A stretch of DNA of 64,000 nucleotides from an uncultured Bacilli bacterium (GCA_944358445.1 CALVRC010000005.1:1-64000); one strand, 5' to 3'. Shown: positions 33,301-46,588, counted from the first letter of the stretch. The notes: generated from the letters alone by a model not told the origin. Numbers and translations: made by a program.

Positions 33301-35502
33301 ATGGATGAAAATTTTAATGAATATTCAGGTATTAATCATATGTGTCAGCAATATATTAATAAATATCATACTTTATTAGGATTCCCAAAGAGGTATATTA
33401 CTTTTGAAATGTGTCAGCAATATTTTAATGAATATCATACTTTGGAAGGGATTCCAGAGCAGTATATTACTTTTGAAATGTGTCAGCAATATTTTAATGA
33501 ATATCATACTTTGGAAGGGATTCCAGAGCAGTATATTACTTTTGAAATGTGTCAGCAGTATTTTAATGAATATCATATTTTGCGTAGAATTCCAGAACAG
33601 TATATTACTTTTGAAATGTGTCAGCAATATTTTAATGAATATTATACTTTGGAAGGGATTCCAGAGAAGTATATTACTTCTGAAATGTGTCAACGGTATT
33701 TTAATAAGAAGTATAATTTGCGTGGAATTCCAGAGCAGTATATTACTTCAGATATGTGTCAGCAATATTTTAATAAGAAGTATAATTTGCGTGGAATTCC
33801 AGAGCAGTATATTACTCCAGAAATGTGTAAAAAATATTTTAATACATTGAAAAGGTCTTTTGTTGATATATTTAAATTAAAATTTTGTTTAATTCCTGAA
33901 AAATATAGAACAGAAGAGATGTGCCAGTATTATTTTTCAAGAACATCTGATTTGAAAGAAATACCAGAAAAATATAGGACAGAAGAGATGTGTCAGTATT
34001 ATTTTTCAAGAACATATGATTTAAAGGAAATCCCAGAGAAGTATATTACTTTTGAAATGTGTCAGCAATATTTTGCTGAAAAACATACTTTGGATGCTAT
34101 TCCTGATAGATTTAAAGATAGAATATTTGAAATAACTCATGATTTAAATTTGGTTTCAGAAGAACGCAGAACTAGAGAAATGTGTGAAGAATATTTTAAT
34201 ATATTAAAACAAACTGATGATATTTATGAATTTGAATCAAATTTTCGTTTAATTCCTGAAAAATATAGAACAGAAGAGATGTATCAGTATTATTTTTCAA
34301 GAACATATGATTTAAAGGAAATCCCAGAGAAGTATATTACTTTTGAAATGTGTCAGCAATATTTTGCTGAAAAACATACTTTGGATGCTATTCCTGATAG
34401 ATTTAAAGATAGAATATTTGAAATAACTCATGATTTAAATTTGGTTTCAGAAGAACGCAGAACTAGAGAAATGTGTGAAGAATATTTTAATATATTAAAA
34501 CAAACTGATGATATTTATGAATTTGAATCAAATTTTCGTTTAATTCCTGAAAAATATAGAACAGAAGAGATGTATCAGTATTATTTTTCAAGAACATATG
34601 ATTTAAAGGAAATCCCAGAGAAGTATATTACTTTTGAAATGTGTCAGCAATATTTTGCTGAAAAACATACTTTGGATGTTATTCCTGATAGATTTAAAGA
34701 TCAAGTATGTGCAACATATTATTTGGATTCTGGTAAATTAAAATATATTCCTTCACAATATATTAATGATATACTTCAAAATATTTTAGTTTTATTAAAT
34801 ACAATTACATTTACTAAAGAGTATCTACTTGCTAATTTAAATTTAAGTGAAACGCAATTTAATAATATTTTGAATTATGCACAAAATGAAAATCCTGAAT
34901 TATATAAAAAAATAAAGGATATTTTAGATAGAAATTCAAAAAATTATGTGGCGATTACTAGAAATAGAATAAATTTTTTAAATGTTATTGTGTCTAATAT
35001 GGATTTAGGAAAAGAATTAACTAAAGAACAAAAAATATATTTTACTTATCAATTTTATTCTGCTAAGCCAGCAAGGTCTTTAGAAACTATATGGACTTGG
35101 CTTATGCGTAATCCAAAGGATAATAAAGAATTAATTATGTTTTTTAGAAATTATTTAAAATTTAAAACAGCTAATGATATGTCTGATTATGAAGTTTTAT
35201 CTCTTAAAGAACAAAAACAAGAGCAGTTGCCATCTTGGATAAAAAATTATGATTTACGTAGTAAAATGGGTAATGAAGAAAGAGAGGTTACGCTCCATTT
35301 TATTAAAGGTGAAGATGATGTTACTGTTAGTAAGGAGGAAGTAAAACTTGTTTTAGCTATTTTAAACAAAAATGAAATTCCTACTAAAAATTGTATAGTA
35401 AATGAAGCTATTAGACAGTATGCGATTGGTGATTTAAATGAATTTATTGTTGATTTACAAGAATCTTTAGTAGTTAATACAAAGAGTAATTTGAAAAAAT
35501 AG
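33301..35502 (+). CDS. Large cytoplasmic protein with 23-residue repeats
   Basis: 733 residues, ATG 33301 behind AGAGGTG. The first ~470 residues consist of a roughly 23-residue repeat with consensus IPEKYITFEMCQQYF followed by a short variable part; some units are nearly identical in DNA. A 97-residue block is present twice in tandem plus a third partial copy. The C-terminal ~260 residues are not repetitive (KEYLLANLNLSETQF, SLETIWTWLMRNPKDN) and unknown. No signal peptide or membrane helix is seen. The repeats resemble leucine/aromatic helical repeats of the DUF4116 kind; that likeness is weak. The many conserved Cys are unusual for such an AT-rich genome. Confidence 0.75.
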   Translation: MDENFNEYSGINHMCQQYINKYHTLLGFPKRYITFEMCQQYFNEYHTLEGIPEQYITFEMCQQYFNEYHTLEGIPEQYITFEMCQQYFNEYHILRRIPEQYITFEMCQQYFNEYYTLEGIPEKYITSEMCQRYFNKKYNLRGIPEQYITSDMCQQYFNKKYNLRGIPEQYITPEMCKKYFNTLKRSFVDIFKLKFCLIPEKYRTEEMCQYYFSRTSDLKEIPEKYRTEEMCQYYFSRTYDLKEIPEKYITFEMCQQYFAEKHTLDAIPDRFKDRIFEITHDLNLVSEERRTREMCEEYFNILKQTDDIYEFESNFRLIPEKYRTEEMYQYYFSRTYDLKEIPEKYITFEMCQQYFAEKHTLDAIPDRFKDRIFEITHDLNLVSEERRTREMCEEYFNILKQTDDIYEFESNFRLIPEKYRTEEMYQYYFSRTYDLKEIPEKYITFEMCQQYFAEKHTLDVIPDRFKDQVCATYYLDSGKLKYIPSQYINDILQNILVLLNTITFTKEYLLANLNLSETQFNNILNYAQNENPELYKKIKDILDRNSKNYVAITRNRINFLNVIVSNMDLGKELTKEQKIYFTYQFYSAKPARSLETIWTWLMRNPKDNKELIMFFRNYLKFKTANDMSDYEVLSLKEQKQEQLPSWIKNYDLRSKMGNEEREVTLHFIKGEDDVTVSKEEVKLVLAILNKNEIPTKNCIVNEAIRQYAIGDLNEFIVDLQESLVVNTKSNLKK
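33400..33850 (+). repeat. Tandem 69-bp coding repeats
   Basis: Seven copies in phase with the reading frame, each 69 bp, encoding IP(E/K)xYIT.EMCQ.YF units. Neighbouring copies around 33406-33540 are almost identical in DNA, which points to recent unequal exchange. Confidence 0.9.
34018..34690 (+). repeat. 291-bp tandem duplication inside the repeat gene
   Basis: The unit starting at 34018 recurs at 34309 and again, partly, at 34600 (offset 291 bp, 97 codons, frame kept). The first two copies are near-identical, with one Cys to Tyr difference at their boundary. This is a recent duplication. Confidence 0.92.
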
Positions 35503-35559
35503 TTAATTGACTTTAATTATAAAAAATATTATCATTAATATAAAAGGAGCGTGTTATGA

Positions 35560-36132
35560 ATGTTTGAAAAGATTAGGAATACATTGATTGCAACATCAGT
35601 TTTATATTTATTATTGGGTATTATTATGTTCTTTTTTCCAGATATGGTTATTAAATCTGTTTGTTATTTAGTGGCTATTATGTTTTTGTTTGTTGGAGTA
35701 TCTGGAGTTGTTATGTATATGAAAACGAATATAAAAACTGCTTTTACTAGTTTTACTTTAGTAATGTCTATTATTTTTGGGGCATTTGGGATGTATGTTT
35801 TATTGAATCCAGAGGCTTTTGCTTCATTTTTACCACTTGTAGTTGGAATATTTTTACTTGTTGATTCAGTTAGTAAGTTATCAATGGCTTTTGATTTAAA
35901 GAAGTTTGAATATAAAAATTGGTGGCAAATGCTTATTGTGGCTTTTATTCTTTTAGGATGTGGATTATTACTTGTGTTTAAACCATTTGAGGTTTCGAAT
36001 GTAATTGTTCAGATTATTGGTGCTATATTAGTGGTTGATGCTGTTTCTAATATATTTACTATTTACAGTTATTCTAAAGTTGAAGCTTTTAAAAAAGATA
36101 AAATTATAGACGAAAAAAATCTATCTGAGTGA
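35560..36132 (+). CDS. DUF308/HdeD-like membrane protein
   Basis: 190 residues with about six helices in three pairs, each beginning with a G-rich turn (LLLGIIMFFFPD, FGMYVLLNPEAF, CGLLLVFKPFEV), the layout of HdeD/DUF308. AAGGAG lies 11 bases before ATG 35560. A three-codon frame (ATGAATGTTTGA, 35556) overlaps the start and could affect initiation. Confidence 0.82.
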   Translation: MFEKIRNTLIATSVLYLLLGIIMFFFPDMVIKSVCYLVAIMFLFVGVSGVVMYMKTNIKTAFTSFTLVMSIIFGAFGMYVLLNPEAFASFLPLVVGIFLLVDSVSKLSMAFDLKKFEYKNWWQMLIVAFILLGCGLLLVFKPFEVSNVIVQIIGAILVVDAVSNIFTIYSYSKVEAFKKDKIIDEKNLSE

Positions 36133-36143
36133 TAGATTTTTTA
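36113..36143. terminator. Bidirectional terminator
   Basis: AAAAAATCTATC and GATAGATTTTTT with loop TGAGT, between convergent genes. Confidence 0.88.
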
Positions 36144-36341
36144 ATGATTTTCTAGATGTGTAAATAATAGTCCAATATTGATTAGCCCGGCAATACCAAC
36201 TAAGGAATAGACTATTCTTGATAACATGCTCATATCTCCAAATAAGAATGAAACTAAGTTAAAATCTAATAATCCAATTAATCCCCAGTTAATAGCACCT
36301 ATAATTGTTAGGACTAAACAAATTTTTTGTAATATTTCCAT
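36141..36341 (-). CDS. DUF378 small membrane protein
   Basis: 66 residues with two helices and the DUF378 motif INWGLIGLLDFNLVSFLFG followed by R.VY.LVGIAGL. ATG at 36341 has GAGGAAGGTG upstream; a GTG three codons earlier overlaps that site. Function unknown. Confidence 0.85.
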   Translation of the reverse strand: MEILQKICLVLTIIGAINWGLIGLLDFNLVSFLFGDMSMLSRIVYSLVGIAGLINIGLLFTHLENH

Positions 36342-36439
36342 ATTTTTCACCTTCCTCTACTATATATAATGGTTAAAAGTTTAAAATTTATTCATAAATA
36401 AAATATAAATTCCATATTATTAAGCAGAAAGATGGTGAG

Positions 36440-37435
36440 ATGATGAAAAAATTTTGTTTAATTTTATGTGTTTGTTTTTTAATGGTAGGATGTGGTAAAT
36501 ATACGGTTAAAGATGCTGAAAAAGATTTGGAGAAAAAAAATAATAAATTAAATGGTTATAATTTAACTGGGGAAATGGAAATAATAAATAATGATGATGT
36601 TTATAAATATGATGTTGATGTTTCTTATAGTAAGAATGATAAATTTAGAGTATCTTTAAAAAACAAAACAAATAATCATGAACAAATTATTTTAAAGAAT
36701 AATGATGGGGTGTATGTTTTAACTCCAACACTTAATAAGAGTTTTAAATTCCAAAGTGATTGGCCTTATAATAATTCGCAGGTTTATTTATTACAAACAT
36801 TACTTTCTGATATTCAAAATGATAGTGATAAGGAATTTAAAGAAACAAAAGATAATTATATTTTTACAACAGCTGTTAATTATCCAAATAATAGTGATTT
36901 AGTTAAACAAAAAATATATTTTGATAAGAAATTAAATCCAGTTAAGGTAGAGGTTTTAAATGAAAATGATGATGTTTTAATAAAAATGACATTTAAAAAA
37001 GTTGATTTAAAAGCAGAATTTAAAGATAAATATTTTTCGTTAGATGATAATATGAAGGTATCTGAGACGGATAATGAAGTTGATGTAGTAAGTAAAATTG
37101 AGAATGAAATTTATCCTATGTATATTCCAGAGAATACTAAATTAGCGGATAAAGAGGTTGTTGAATTAGATGACGGTGAACGAGTTATTATGACATTTGA
37201 AGGAGATAATCCATTTATGCTTGTACAGCAAACGGCCACTGTTAGCGATGATTTGGCTATTGTATCTGTTATGGGTGAACCTTATCAGATGGCAACTAGT
37301 GTAGCAGCAGTTTCTGATAATATGGTAAGTTGGATAAGTAACGGAATTGAATATTATGTGGTGGCTGATAATATGAGTGAGAATGAGCTTTTGAGTGTGG
37401 CTAGTTCTGTATCAGTACTTCCAGTAAGTAAGTAG
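36440..37435 (+). CDS. LolA-like lipoprotein
   Basis: 331 residues; signal sequence with lipobox LMVGC (Cys18). Residues 35-205 look like a LolA/LppX beta fold (LNGYNLTGEMEI, YKYDVDVSYSKNDKFRVSL, YFDKKLNPVKVEV). A C-terminal domain of about 110 residues has EMEV-like segments and WISNGIEYYVVADNMSENELL, like DUF4367. Two adjacent ATGs (36440, 36443) follow GGTGAG. It is likely a monocistronic surface lipoprotein. Confidence 0.8.
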   Translation: MMKKFCLILCVCFLMVGCGKYTVKDAEKDLEKKNNKLNGYNLTGEMEIINNDDVYKYDVDVSYSKNDKFRVSLKNKTNNHEQIILKNNDGVYVLTPTLNKSFKFQSDWPYNNSQVYLLQTLLSDIQNDSDKEFKETKDNYIFTTAVNYPNNSDLVKQKIYFDKKLNPVKVEVLNENDDVLIKMTFKKVDLKAEFKDKYFSLDDNMKVSETDNEVDVVSKIENEIYPMYIPENTKLADKEVVELDDGERVIMTFEGDNPFMLVQQTATVSDDLAIVSVMGEPYQMATSVAAVSDNMVSWISNGIEYYVVADNMSENELLSVASSVSVLPVSK

Positions 37436-37460
37436 ACTAACATTTATTTGTTAGTCTTTT
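37435..37460 (+). terminator. Intrinsic terminator
   Basis: GACTAACA (37435-37442) and TGTTAGTC (37449-37456), then TTTT. Confidence 0.85.
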
Positions 37461-37516
37461 AATATTTTTTTTTATTTGTTATAATATAAATATAATAATT
37501 ATAGGAGGAAGATTGT

Positions 37517-38119
37517 ATGGATGAATTAGAATTTAGAGATATTGTATTGAAAAGTTTGCACCCTGAGCAATATCCTGATAAAGTGGTTAGATGTAGAGTG
37601 ATTCAAAATGAAGATATTAATGCATATGTTAATGCTATTTCTGATGAGAAAAAGATGGTTGCAACAAAAACAGCACCTGTTGAGGCAAGATTAGGTCAGG
37701 TTGGTGAGACTGTTCATACTACTTTGACAACTGTGTATGAAGGAAATGAGTACATTTTATCTGAGGAAGATAATGTGGTTGGTGAAAGAGAATTAGAAGA
37801 TGGGACTAAAGCGCCTGATGTTGTGGTTACTAATATTAATAGTACTTCTAATGAACAATATGTTGTTAAAGCCAATAAATTTTCAAGGATGTATACAGTA
37901 AATGAAGATGGTACATTTACACCGGTTCCTGATCCTAGAACATTAACAAGAGTCTCTGAAGATGTAATTATAATGACTGCTTGGGGTGCTCCAGCTGTTT
38001 GTTTGGCGGGTTCATATATTGTGACGTATGATGCTGCTAATAATGATTTTAATACTATTGAGCAGGGTGCTTTTGATTCTACTTACGAAGTTCAAAGCGC
38101 TTTGGGTAAACAATTATAA
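37517..38119 (+). CDS. Hypothetical cytoplasmic protein, PGDYG-like C-terminus
   Basis: 200 residues, behind AGGAGGAAG. The C-terminal part (YVVKANKFSRMY, then AVCLAGSYIVTY and FDSTYEV) resembles the PGDYG domain, with GSY in place of GDY. The N-terminus has ATKTAPVEARLGQVGE. No catalytic motif, signal or helix is visible. Function unknown. Confidence 0.7.
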   Translation: MDELEFRDIVLKSLHPEQYPDKVVRCRVIQNEDINAYVNAISDEKKMVATKTAPVEARLGQVGETVHTTLTTVYEGNEYILSEEDNVVGERELEDGTKAPDVVVTNINSTSNEQYVVKANKFSRMYTVNEDGTFTPVPDPRTLTRVSEDVIIMTAWGAPAVCLAGSYIVTYDAANNDFNTIEQGAFDSTYEVQSALGKQL

Positions 38120-38197
38120 CTGACATTTATTGTTAGTTTTTTTAATAAAGTTTTAAATTTAAAGAAAATGTGCTATAATGCTTTCAGGTGATGAGAA

Positions 38198-38911
38198 ATG
38201 GCAGAAAATGAAAAGAATAATAAAAAGGGTAATACTAATAAAAAAAACACTTCTAAAAAAAATGTTAAATCAGTAAGCCAAAAAAAAGATATTAACAAGG
38301 AAGTGGTGAAAGTTAAAGAGGAGGAAAGAATTGAGGAAGTTTTAGAAAGTAAAGTAGAAGACAAGAAAAAAGCAAAGGATAAAGAAGAAAAGAAAAGCAA
38401 TTTAAAACAAGCTAGAAAACAACTATATTATAATGATAAATCTGAGTCTAGTGAGCTTTCTAAGTTAATTAAAATTGTTTTAATTGTAACAGCTATAATG
38501 ATTGTATTTTATGGAGTTACAGTTGTAGTTACAAAAAAAGCTGAAGAGGCGGCAGAAGAACAAAATAAGCAAGCGGTGGAAATTCAATATGATAGTATAA
38601 TGATTGGTTCAATGCTTAATATTGATGGTTCATATTATGTGCTTATTGAAAATCCTGATGATATTAGGTTATCTGAATATGCAACTTTACTTCAAACAAT
38701 TAAGGCTAATGTTGATGCACCAACTATTTATACGGCTGATTTAAGTAGTGGCTTTAATCAAGATTTTTTAAGTGATAAGAGTAATTATGCTTCTGATATG
38801 GAAAAATTTAAGGTTACTGGTACAACATTAGTGAGAATTCGTAATCATAAGATATCTGATGTTTATGATAGTTATGATGAAATAGTGAAAAAGTTAGAAG
38901 AATTAGATTAA
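38198..38911 (+). CDS. Membrane-anchored protein with Lys-rich N-terminus and thioredoxin-like outer domain
   Basis: 237 residues. The first 85 are extremely Lys/Glu/Asn-rich and probably disordered in the cytoplasm. One helix follows (KIVLIVTAIMIVFYGVTVVV, about 90-109), then an outside domain with YYVLIENPDD, IYTADLSSGFN and VTGTTLVRIRNHKI. It has the strand order of a thioredoxin fold but no cysteines. GGTGATGAG precedes ATG. It may be related in architecture to the protein at 29270. Confidence 0.65.
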   Translation: MAENEKNNKKGNTNKKNTSKKNVKSVSQKKDINKEVVKVKEEERIEEVLESKVEDKKKAKDKEEKKSNLKQARKQLYYNDKSESSELSKLIKIVLIVTAIMIVFYGVTVVVTKKAEEAAEEQNKQAVEIQYDSIMIGSMLNIDGSYYVLIENPDDIRLSEYATLLQTIKANVDAPTIYTADLSSGFNQDFLSDKSNYASDMEKFKVTGTTLVRIRNHKISDVYDSYDEIVKKLEELD

Positions 38912-38939
38912 TACGAGTGTATACCATTCGTATTTTTTT
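38910..38939 (+). terminator. Intrinsic terminator
   Basis: AATACGA and TTCGTATT with a 10-base loop, then seven T residues. Confidence 0.8.
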
Positions 38940-38993
38940 AGTTTTTTTAGTTTTTAGTTTTATTTTTGTGTTATACTTTAGAAGGTGATAATT

Positions 38994-40241
38994 ATGGATG
39001 ATAAAGAGAAAAAAGTTATGGATAGTATAGAAAAGTTGTCACAATCTTTAGATATTAAGATTAATAAGAAAAAGAATTTACCAACTTTTAAGACCAAGGA
39101 GGTTGTTTGTCTTTTGCTTTTTACTGCTTTAATTGGTTTAGCTATGGGTGGTATAGTTACTTATAATGTGGTTTTAAAGGGTGAAAAGGTAGATGATGAA
39201 CTTCAAGAGTTTATTACAAATTATGATTATATTGTGGATAACTATTATGGAGAATTGGATAAAACTAAGTTAGTTGATTCGGCTATTGCTGGAATGCTTA
39301 GTACTTTAGATAAGAATTCTGCTTATGTTGGCGGTTCTGATACTAATTTTAGTATTTATTTAGAGGGAACTTATGAAGGTACTGGTATTCAGGTTTTTAA
39401 TGATGAAAATAATAATATTGTTATATATAGTGTTTTTGAAGGAACACCGGCAAGTAAGGCTGGTTTAAAAGCTGGGGATATAATTGTTAAATTAAATGAT
39501 AAGGATACAACTAATATGTCGGTGAGTGATTTCTCAAATTTAGTGAAAAAACAGAAAGATGATTTTAAATTAACATATAAAAGAAATGATATAGAAAAGA
39601 CAGTTAATTTAAAATCAGATACAGTTGAATTAAAGTCTGTTTCTTCTGATGTTTTTGAGAAAAACGGTAAAAAAATAGGTTATATAAGAACAACTATATT
39701 TGCAAATAATACTGATGAACAGTTTAAAAAAGAACTTACACGTTTAGAAAATAAGAAAATAGATGGTCTTATTCTTGATTTGCGTGGTAATTCTGGCGGA
39801 CATTTAGTGACAGCTGAGCAAATTATTTCTATGTTTTTAGATTCTTCCCATCCAATTTATCAAATTAAGTCTAAAGAAAATCAAAGTAAATTTTATTCTA
39901 CTGGTAAGGAGACTAAGAATTATAAAATTGCCATTTTGATAGATGGGGATAGTGCGTCTGCTTCTGAGGTTGTTACTTCTGCTTTGATGGAACAATATGG
40001 AGCTAAAGTAGTTGGTGAAAAGAGTTATGGTAAAGGAACTGTTCAAGAGTTACAAACTTTACCTAATGGTGAACAATATAAATTAACTACTAAATCTTGG
40101 CTTACATCTAAGGGAAAAGTCATTGACGGTAAAGGTATTGAACCTGATTATAAAGTGAGTTTAGATGATAAATATGTGGAAAACCCATCTTTTGATAATG
40201 ATGATCAATTACAGAAAGCTATTGAAGTGATTTTTGAGTGA
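38994..40241 (+). CDS. C-terminal processing protease, S41 family
   Basis: 415 residues. ATG 38994 is behind AGAAGGTGAT. One helix (about 36-60) anchors it. PDZ domain at about 128-200 (FEGTPASKAGLKAGDIIVKLN). S41 catalytic region: LDLRGNSGGHL, the serine in GDSASASEVV (about 320-322) and lysine in SYGKGTVQ (347). The family trims outer proteins at their C-termini (CtpA/CtpB type); CtpB acts in sporulation signalling in Bacillus. Confidence 0.93.
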   Translation: MDDKEKKVMDSIEKLSQSLDIKINKKKNLPTFKTKEVVCLLLFTALIGLAMGGIVTYNVVLKGEKVDDELQEFITNYDYIVDNYYGELDKTKLVDSAIAGMLSTLDKNSAYVGGSDTNFSIYLEGTYEGTGIQVFNDENNNIVIYSVFEGTPASKAGLKAGDIIVKLNDKDTTNMSVSDFSNLVKKQKDDFKLTYKRNDIEKTVNLKSDTVELKSVSSDVFEKNGKKIGYIRTTIFANNTDEQFKKELTRLENKKIDGLILDLRGNSGGHLVTAEQIISMFLDSSHPIYQIKSKENQSKFYSTGKETKNYKIAILIDGDSASASEVVTSALMEQYGAKVVGEKSYGKGTVQELQTLPNGEQYKLTTKSWLTSKGKVIDGKGIEPDYKVSLDDKYVENPSFDNDDQLQKAIEVIFE

Positions 40242-40266
40242 CACAATTTAGGTGTCCTTTTCTTTT
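40238..40266 (+). terminator. Weak intrinsic terminator
   Basis: GTGACAC and GGTGTCC pair around AATTTA, followed by a T-rich run. Confidence 0.6.
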
Positions 40267-40307
40267 TTAAAAAAAATGTTATAATGTATAAAGAGGTGCG
40301 AAGTATT

Positions 40308-40841
40308 ATGGAAAAATTAAAAAAAGGTGATAAGCTTCAAATACAGTGTTATAAGCACGATGGTAAAGTTCATAGATGTTGGGATGAAGCAATTTTCTTA
40401 GATGAAAAAAAAGATTATATGGTATTCGGTAATGAAAGGACTTTAGTTACGGAAGCTCAGGGAAATACTTGGAGGACTAAGGAACCAGCTATTATGTATT
40501 TTTTTAAGAATAGATGGTACAACATTATTGTTCAGCTTAAAAAAGATGGAGTTACTTATTATTGTAATATTGCTTCGCCTTATATTATCGAAGATGGAAC
40601 AATTAAATATATTGATTATGATTTAGATCTTAGAATTTTTCCTAATGGAAGTTTTAAAATATTAGATAGGCAAGAATATAAATATCATAAAAAGAAGATG
40701 AATTATTCTAATGATTTAGATGTGGCTATTAGAAGTGCTTTATCTGAATTAATAACTGATTATCAAAATGGTGGATTTATGTTTGATTTGGATGCCAATT
40801 TGAAGTATGAAGATGAATATCAAAGATTACGTAAAAAGTAA
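40308..40841 (+). CDS. DUF402 nucleoside tri/diphosphatase-like protein
   Basis: 177 residues. ATG 40308 is behind AGAGGTGCG. DUF402 features: PAIMYFFKNRWYNIIVQL, YYCNIASPYIIEDGTIKYIDYDLDL with conserved acidic metal ligands, and a C-terminal helix. The Staphylococcus member Ntdp hydrolyses nucleoside di- and triphosphates. It sits alone upstream of the rRNA operon. Confidence 0.85.
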   Translation: MEKLKKGDKLQIQCYKHDGKVHRCWDEAIFLDEKKDYMVFGNERTLVTEAQGNTWRTKEPAIMYFFKNRWYNIIVQLKKDGVTYYCNIASPYIIEDGTIKYIDYDLDLRIFPNGSFKILDRQEYKYHKKKMNYSNDLDVAIRSALSELITDYQNGGFMFDLDANLKYEDEYQRLRKK

Positions 40842-40919
40842 TCATTTTTTATTTATAGGAACATATATTATAATGGAAGTAGGAAAAACAAAAAAATTAA
40901 AAAAAATGCGTCTTTTTTG

Positions 40920-40948
40920 TTGACCTATATTCTTAAAAGTGTTATATT
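40920..40948 (+). promoter_or_regulatory. rRNA promoter P1
   Basis: TTGACC (40920-40925), 17 bases, TATATT (40943-40948), with an A-rich tract directly upstream. Confidence 0.8.
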
Positions 40949-41011
40949 ATTTGTGCATTCGACAAAAAAAGACATTATTTTGAAAAAAATTAAAAAAAAT
41001 CAAAAAAAGTG

Positions 41012-41040
41012 TTGACAGATGTCAAATGTTCTGTTATATT
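41012..41040 (+). promoter_or_regulatory. rRNA promoter P2
   Basis: TTGACA (41012-41017), 17 bases, TATATT (41035-41040), with A-tracts at 40983-41010. Confidence 0.85.
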
Positions 41041-41105
41041 AAGTGAGTACTTTTGAGGGAAACCTTTTATTAAGTCAAAAAAATCAAAAAAAATTAAAAA
41101 AACTA

Positions 41106-41134
41106 TTGACTTAACAAAGTGCATTTGGTATATT
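41106..41134 (+). promoter_or_regulatory. rRNA promoter P3
   Basis: TTGACT (41106-41111), 17 bases, TATATT (41129-41134), with A-tracts at 41077-41102. Confidence 0.85.
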
Positions 41135-41244
41135 GGAAGTACCGCTGCAGAAGTGGTATGAATGATCTTTGAAAACTGAGCAAAATGTCAATTCATAAAT
41201 AGTTAGGATTAAAAACAGATTCAAAACTAATTAAAGTTTTATTT

Positions 41245-42806
<1,562 letters not shown>

Positions 42807-43001
42807 ATGGAGAAAGATTTATTATTTATATGTATCTAACTGTTTATTAAACATTTTGCTTAGTTTTGAGAGATCATTCTCTCAAACAGATTTTTTCTGG
42901 AAATAGTTCTTTGAAAACTTGGTAATGTAATTATAATGTATGAGTGTAACTTGTATATTGTATTAGAATATCTCATCAAATTAGGAAAACAATCAAATGG
43001 T
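42807..43001 (+). other. 16S-23S spacer without tRNA
   Basis: About 195 bases, no tRNA. It contains a hairpin TGAGAG/CTCTCA (about 42864-42886) and a second boxA-like TTCTTTGAAAACTT (42907-42920). Confidence 0.85.
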
Positions 43002-45918
<2,917 letters not shown>

Positions 45919-45990
45919 CTATTAATTGTTTTCTCTAATGAGATATTTATTACGTTACCATGTTTTCAGAGAATTATTTTCTCTATATTT

Positions 45991-46096
45991 GATTTGTAAC
46001 GATAGCGAAGTGGATACACCTGTTCCCATCCCGAACACAGAAGTTAAGCACTTCTACGCCGAAGATAGTGTAAGCGAAAATAGGACGTTGCAAATC
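45991..46096 (+). rRNA. rrf: 5S ribosomal RNA (short form)
   Basis: Terminal helix GATTTG (45991-45996) with CAAATC (46091-46096). Conserved CGAAGTGGATACACCTGTTC, CCGAACACAGAAGTTAAGC and GCCGAAGATAGTG are present. It is about 106 nt, shorter than the usual ~117 nt, because helix IV is reduced to a few pairs around GTAAGC. It is followed by CTTTTTTT, which may stop transcription. Confidence 0.92.
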
Positions 46097-46120
46097 TTTT
46101 TTTGTGCTTTAATAGTTATA

Positions 46121-46151
46121 AAAAATGTATTAGTTTTTGCTAATACATTTC
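46121..46151. terminator. Bidirectional terminator behind the rRNA operon
   Basis: AAATGTATTAG and CTAATACATTT with loop TTTTTG, between the 5S gene and the opposing XRE gene. Confidence 0.85.
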
Positions 46152-46406
46152 TTCATATTCGTCCTCTTTTTTTTCTTCAATACATAATTTATACATATCT
46201 ATCTCTAATATTAAAGATAATCTCCATAGTGTTCCAATTGAAAAAGTTTGATGGACGTTGTTTTCAATATTAGATATAAATTGTTTTGAATAGTTAGCTT
46301 TTTCTGCCAACTTTGCTTGTGTTAAGCCTTTAGCTTTACGATATTTTCGGACGTTTTTTCCAATAAATCCATATACATAATTTTCATCATTTCTATTAAA
46401 CTGCAT
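46140..46406 (-). CDS. XRE-family HTH regulator
   Basis: 88 residues. HTH from about 14 to 75: IGKNVRKYRKAKGLTQAKLAEKA, SKQFISNIENN. It ends in an acidic tail EEKKEDEYEEMY. It stands alone between rRNA and tsaE. Target genes unknown. Confidence 0.9.
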   Translation of the reverse strand: MQFNRNDENYVYGFIGKNVRKYRKAKGLTQAKLAEKANYSKQFISNIENNVHQTFSIGTLWRLSLILEIDMYKLCIEEKKEDEYEEMY

Positions 46407-46543
46407 ATAATCACCATCTATTAATATTTTGCCATATTTTGGTAAATCGTAGGTGTTATTGTTCGTAGTACATTTTGCTATAGTTGCTATATGTTTATAT
46501 TATAACTTTTGTTTTTGATATTTTTAAAAATTATATAAAACTA

Positions 46544-46573
46544 TTGTTTTATTTCTTTGTTTTTTGATATACT
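46544..46573 (+). promoter_or_regulatory. Promoter of tsaE-tsaB-rimI-tsaD
   Basis: TTGTTT (46544-46549), 18 bases, TATACT (46568-46573), preceded by AT-rich sequence. Confidence 0.55.
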
Positions 46574-46588
46574 ATTATTGGTGATTTT

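Larger units (their letters stand above)
40842..41244 (+). other. rRNA operon leader: three promoters, A-tracts and boxA, no gene
   Basis: This 400-base stretch has no convincing reading frame. It holds three tandem promoters (separate entries), each preceded by long A-rich tracts of the UP-element kind, and a boxA-like antitermination site TCTTTGAAAACT at 41166-41177. Confidence 0.8.

Noticed and set aside
33376-33850. Long open frames on the opposite strand and in another frame over the repeats, and CRISPR-like regular spacing
   Set aside because: They follow from the 69-bp coding repeat, which keeps all frames open together. The units are adjacent with no spacers and are translated in the main frame.
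42807-43001. tRNA genes in the 16S-23S spacer
   Set aside because: No cloverleaf or GTTCGA-type T-arm could be found; only a short hairpin and a boxA.
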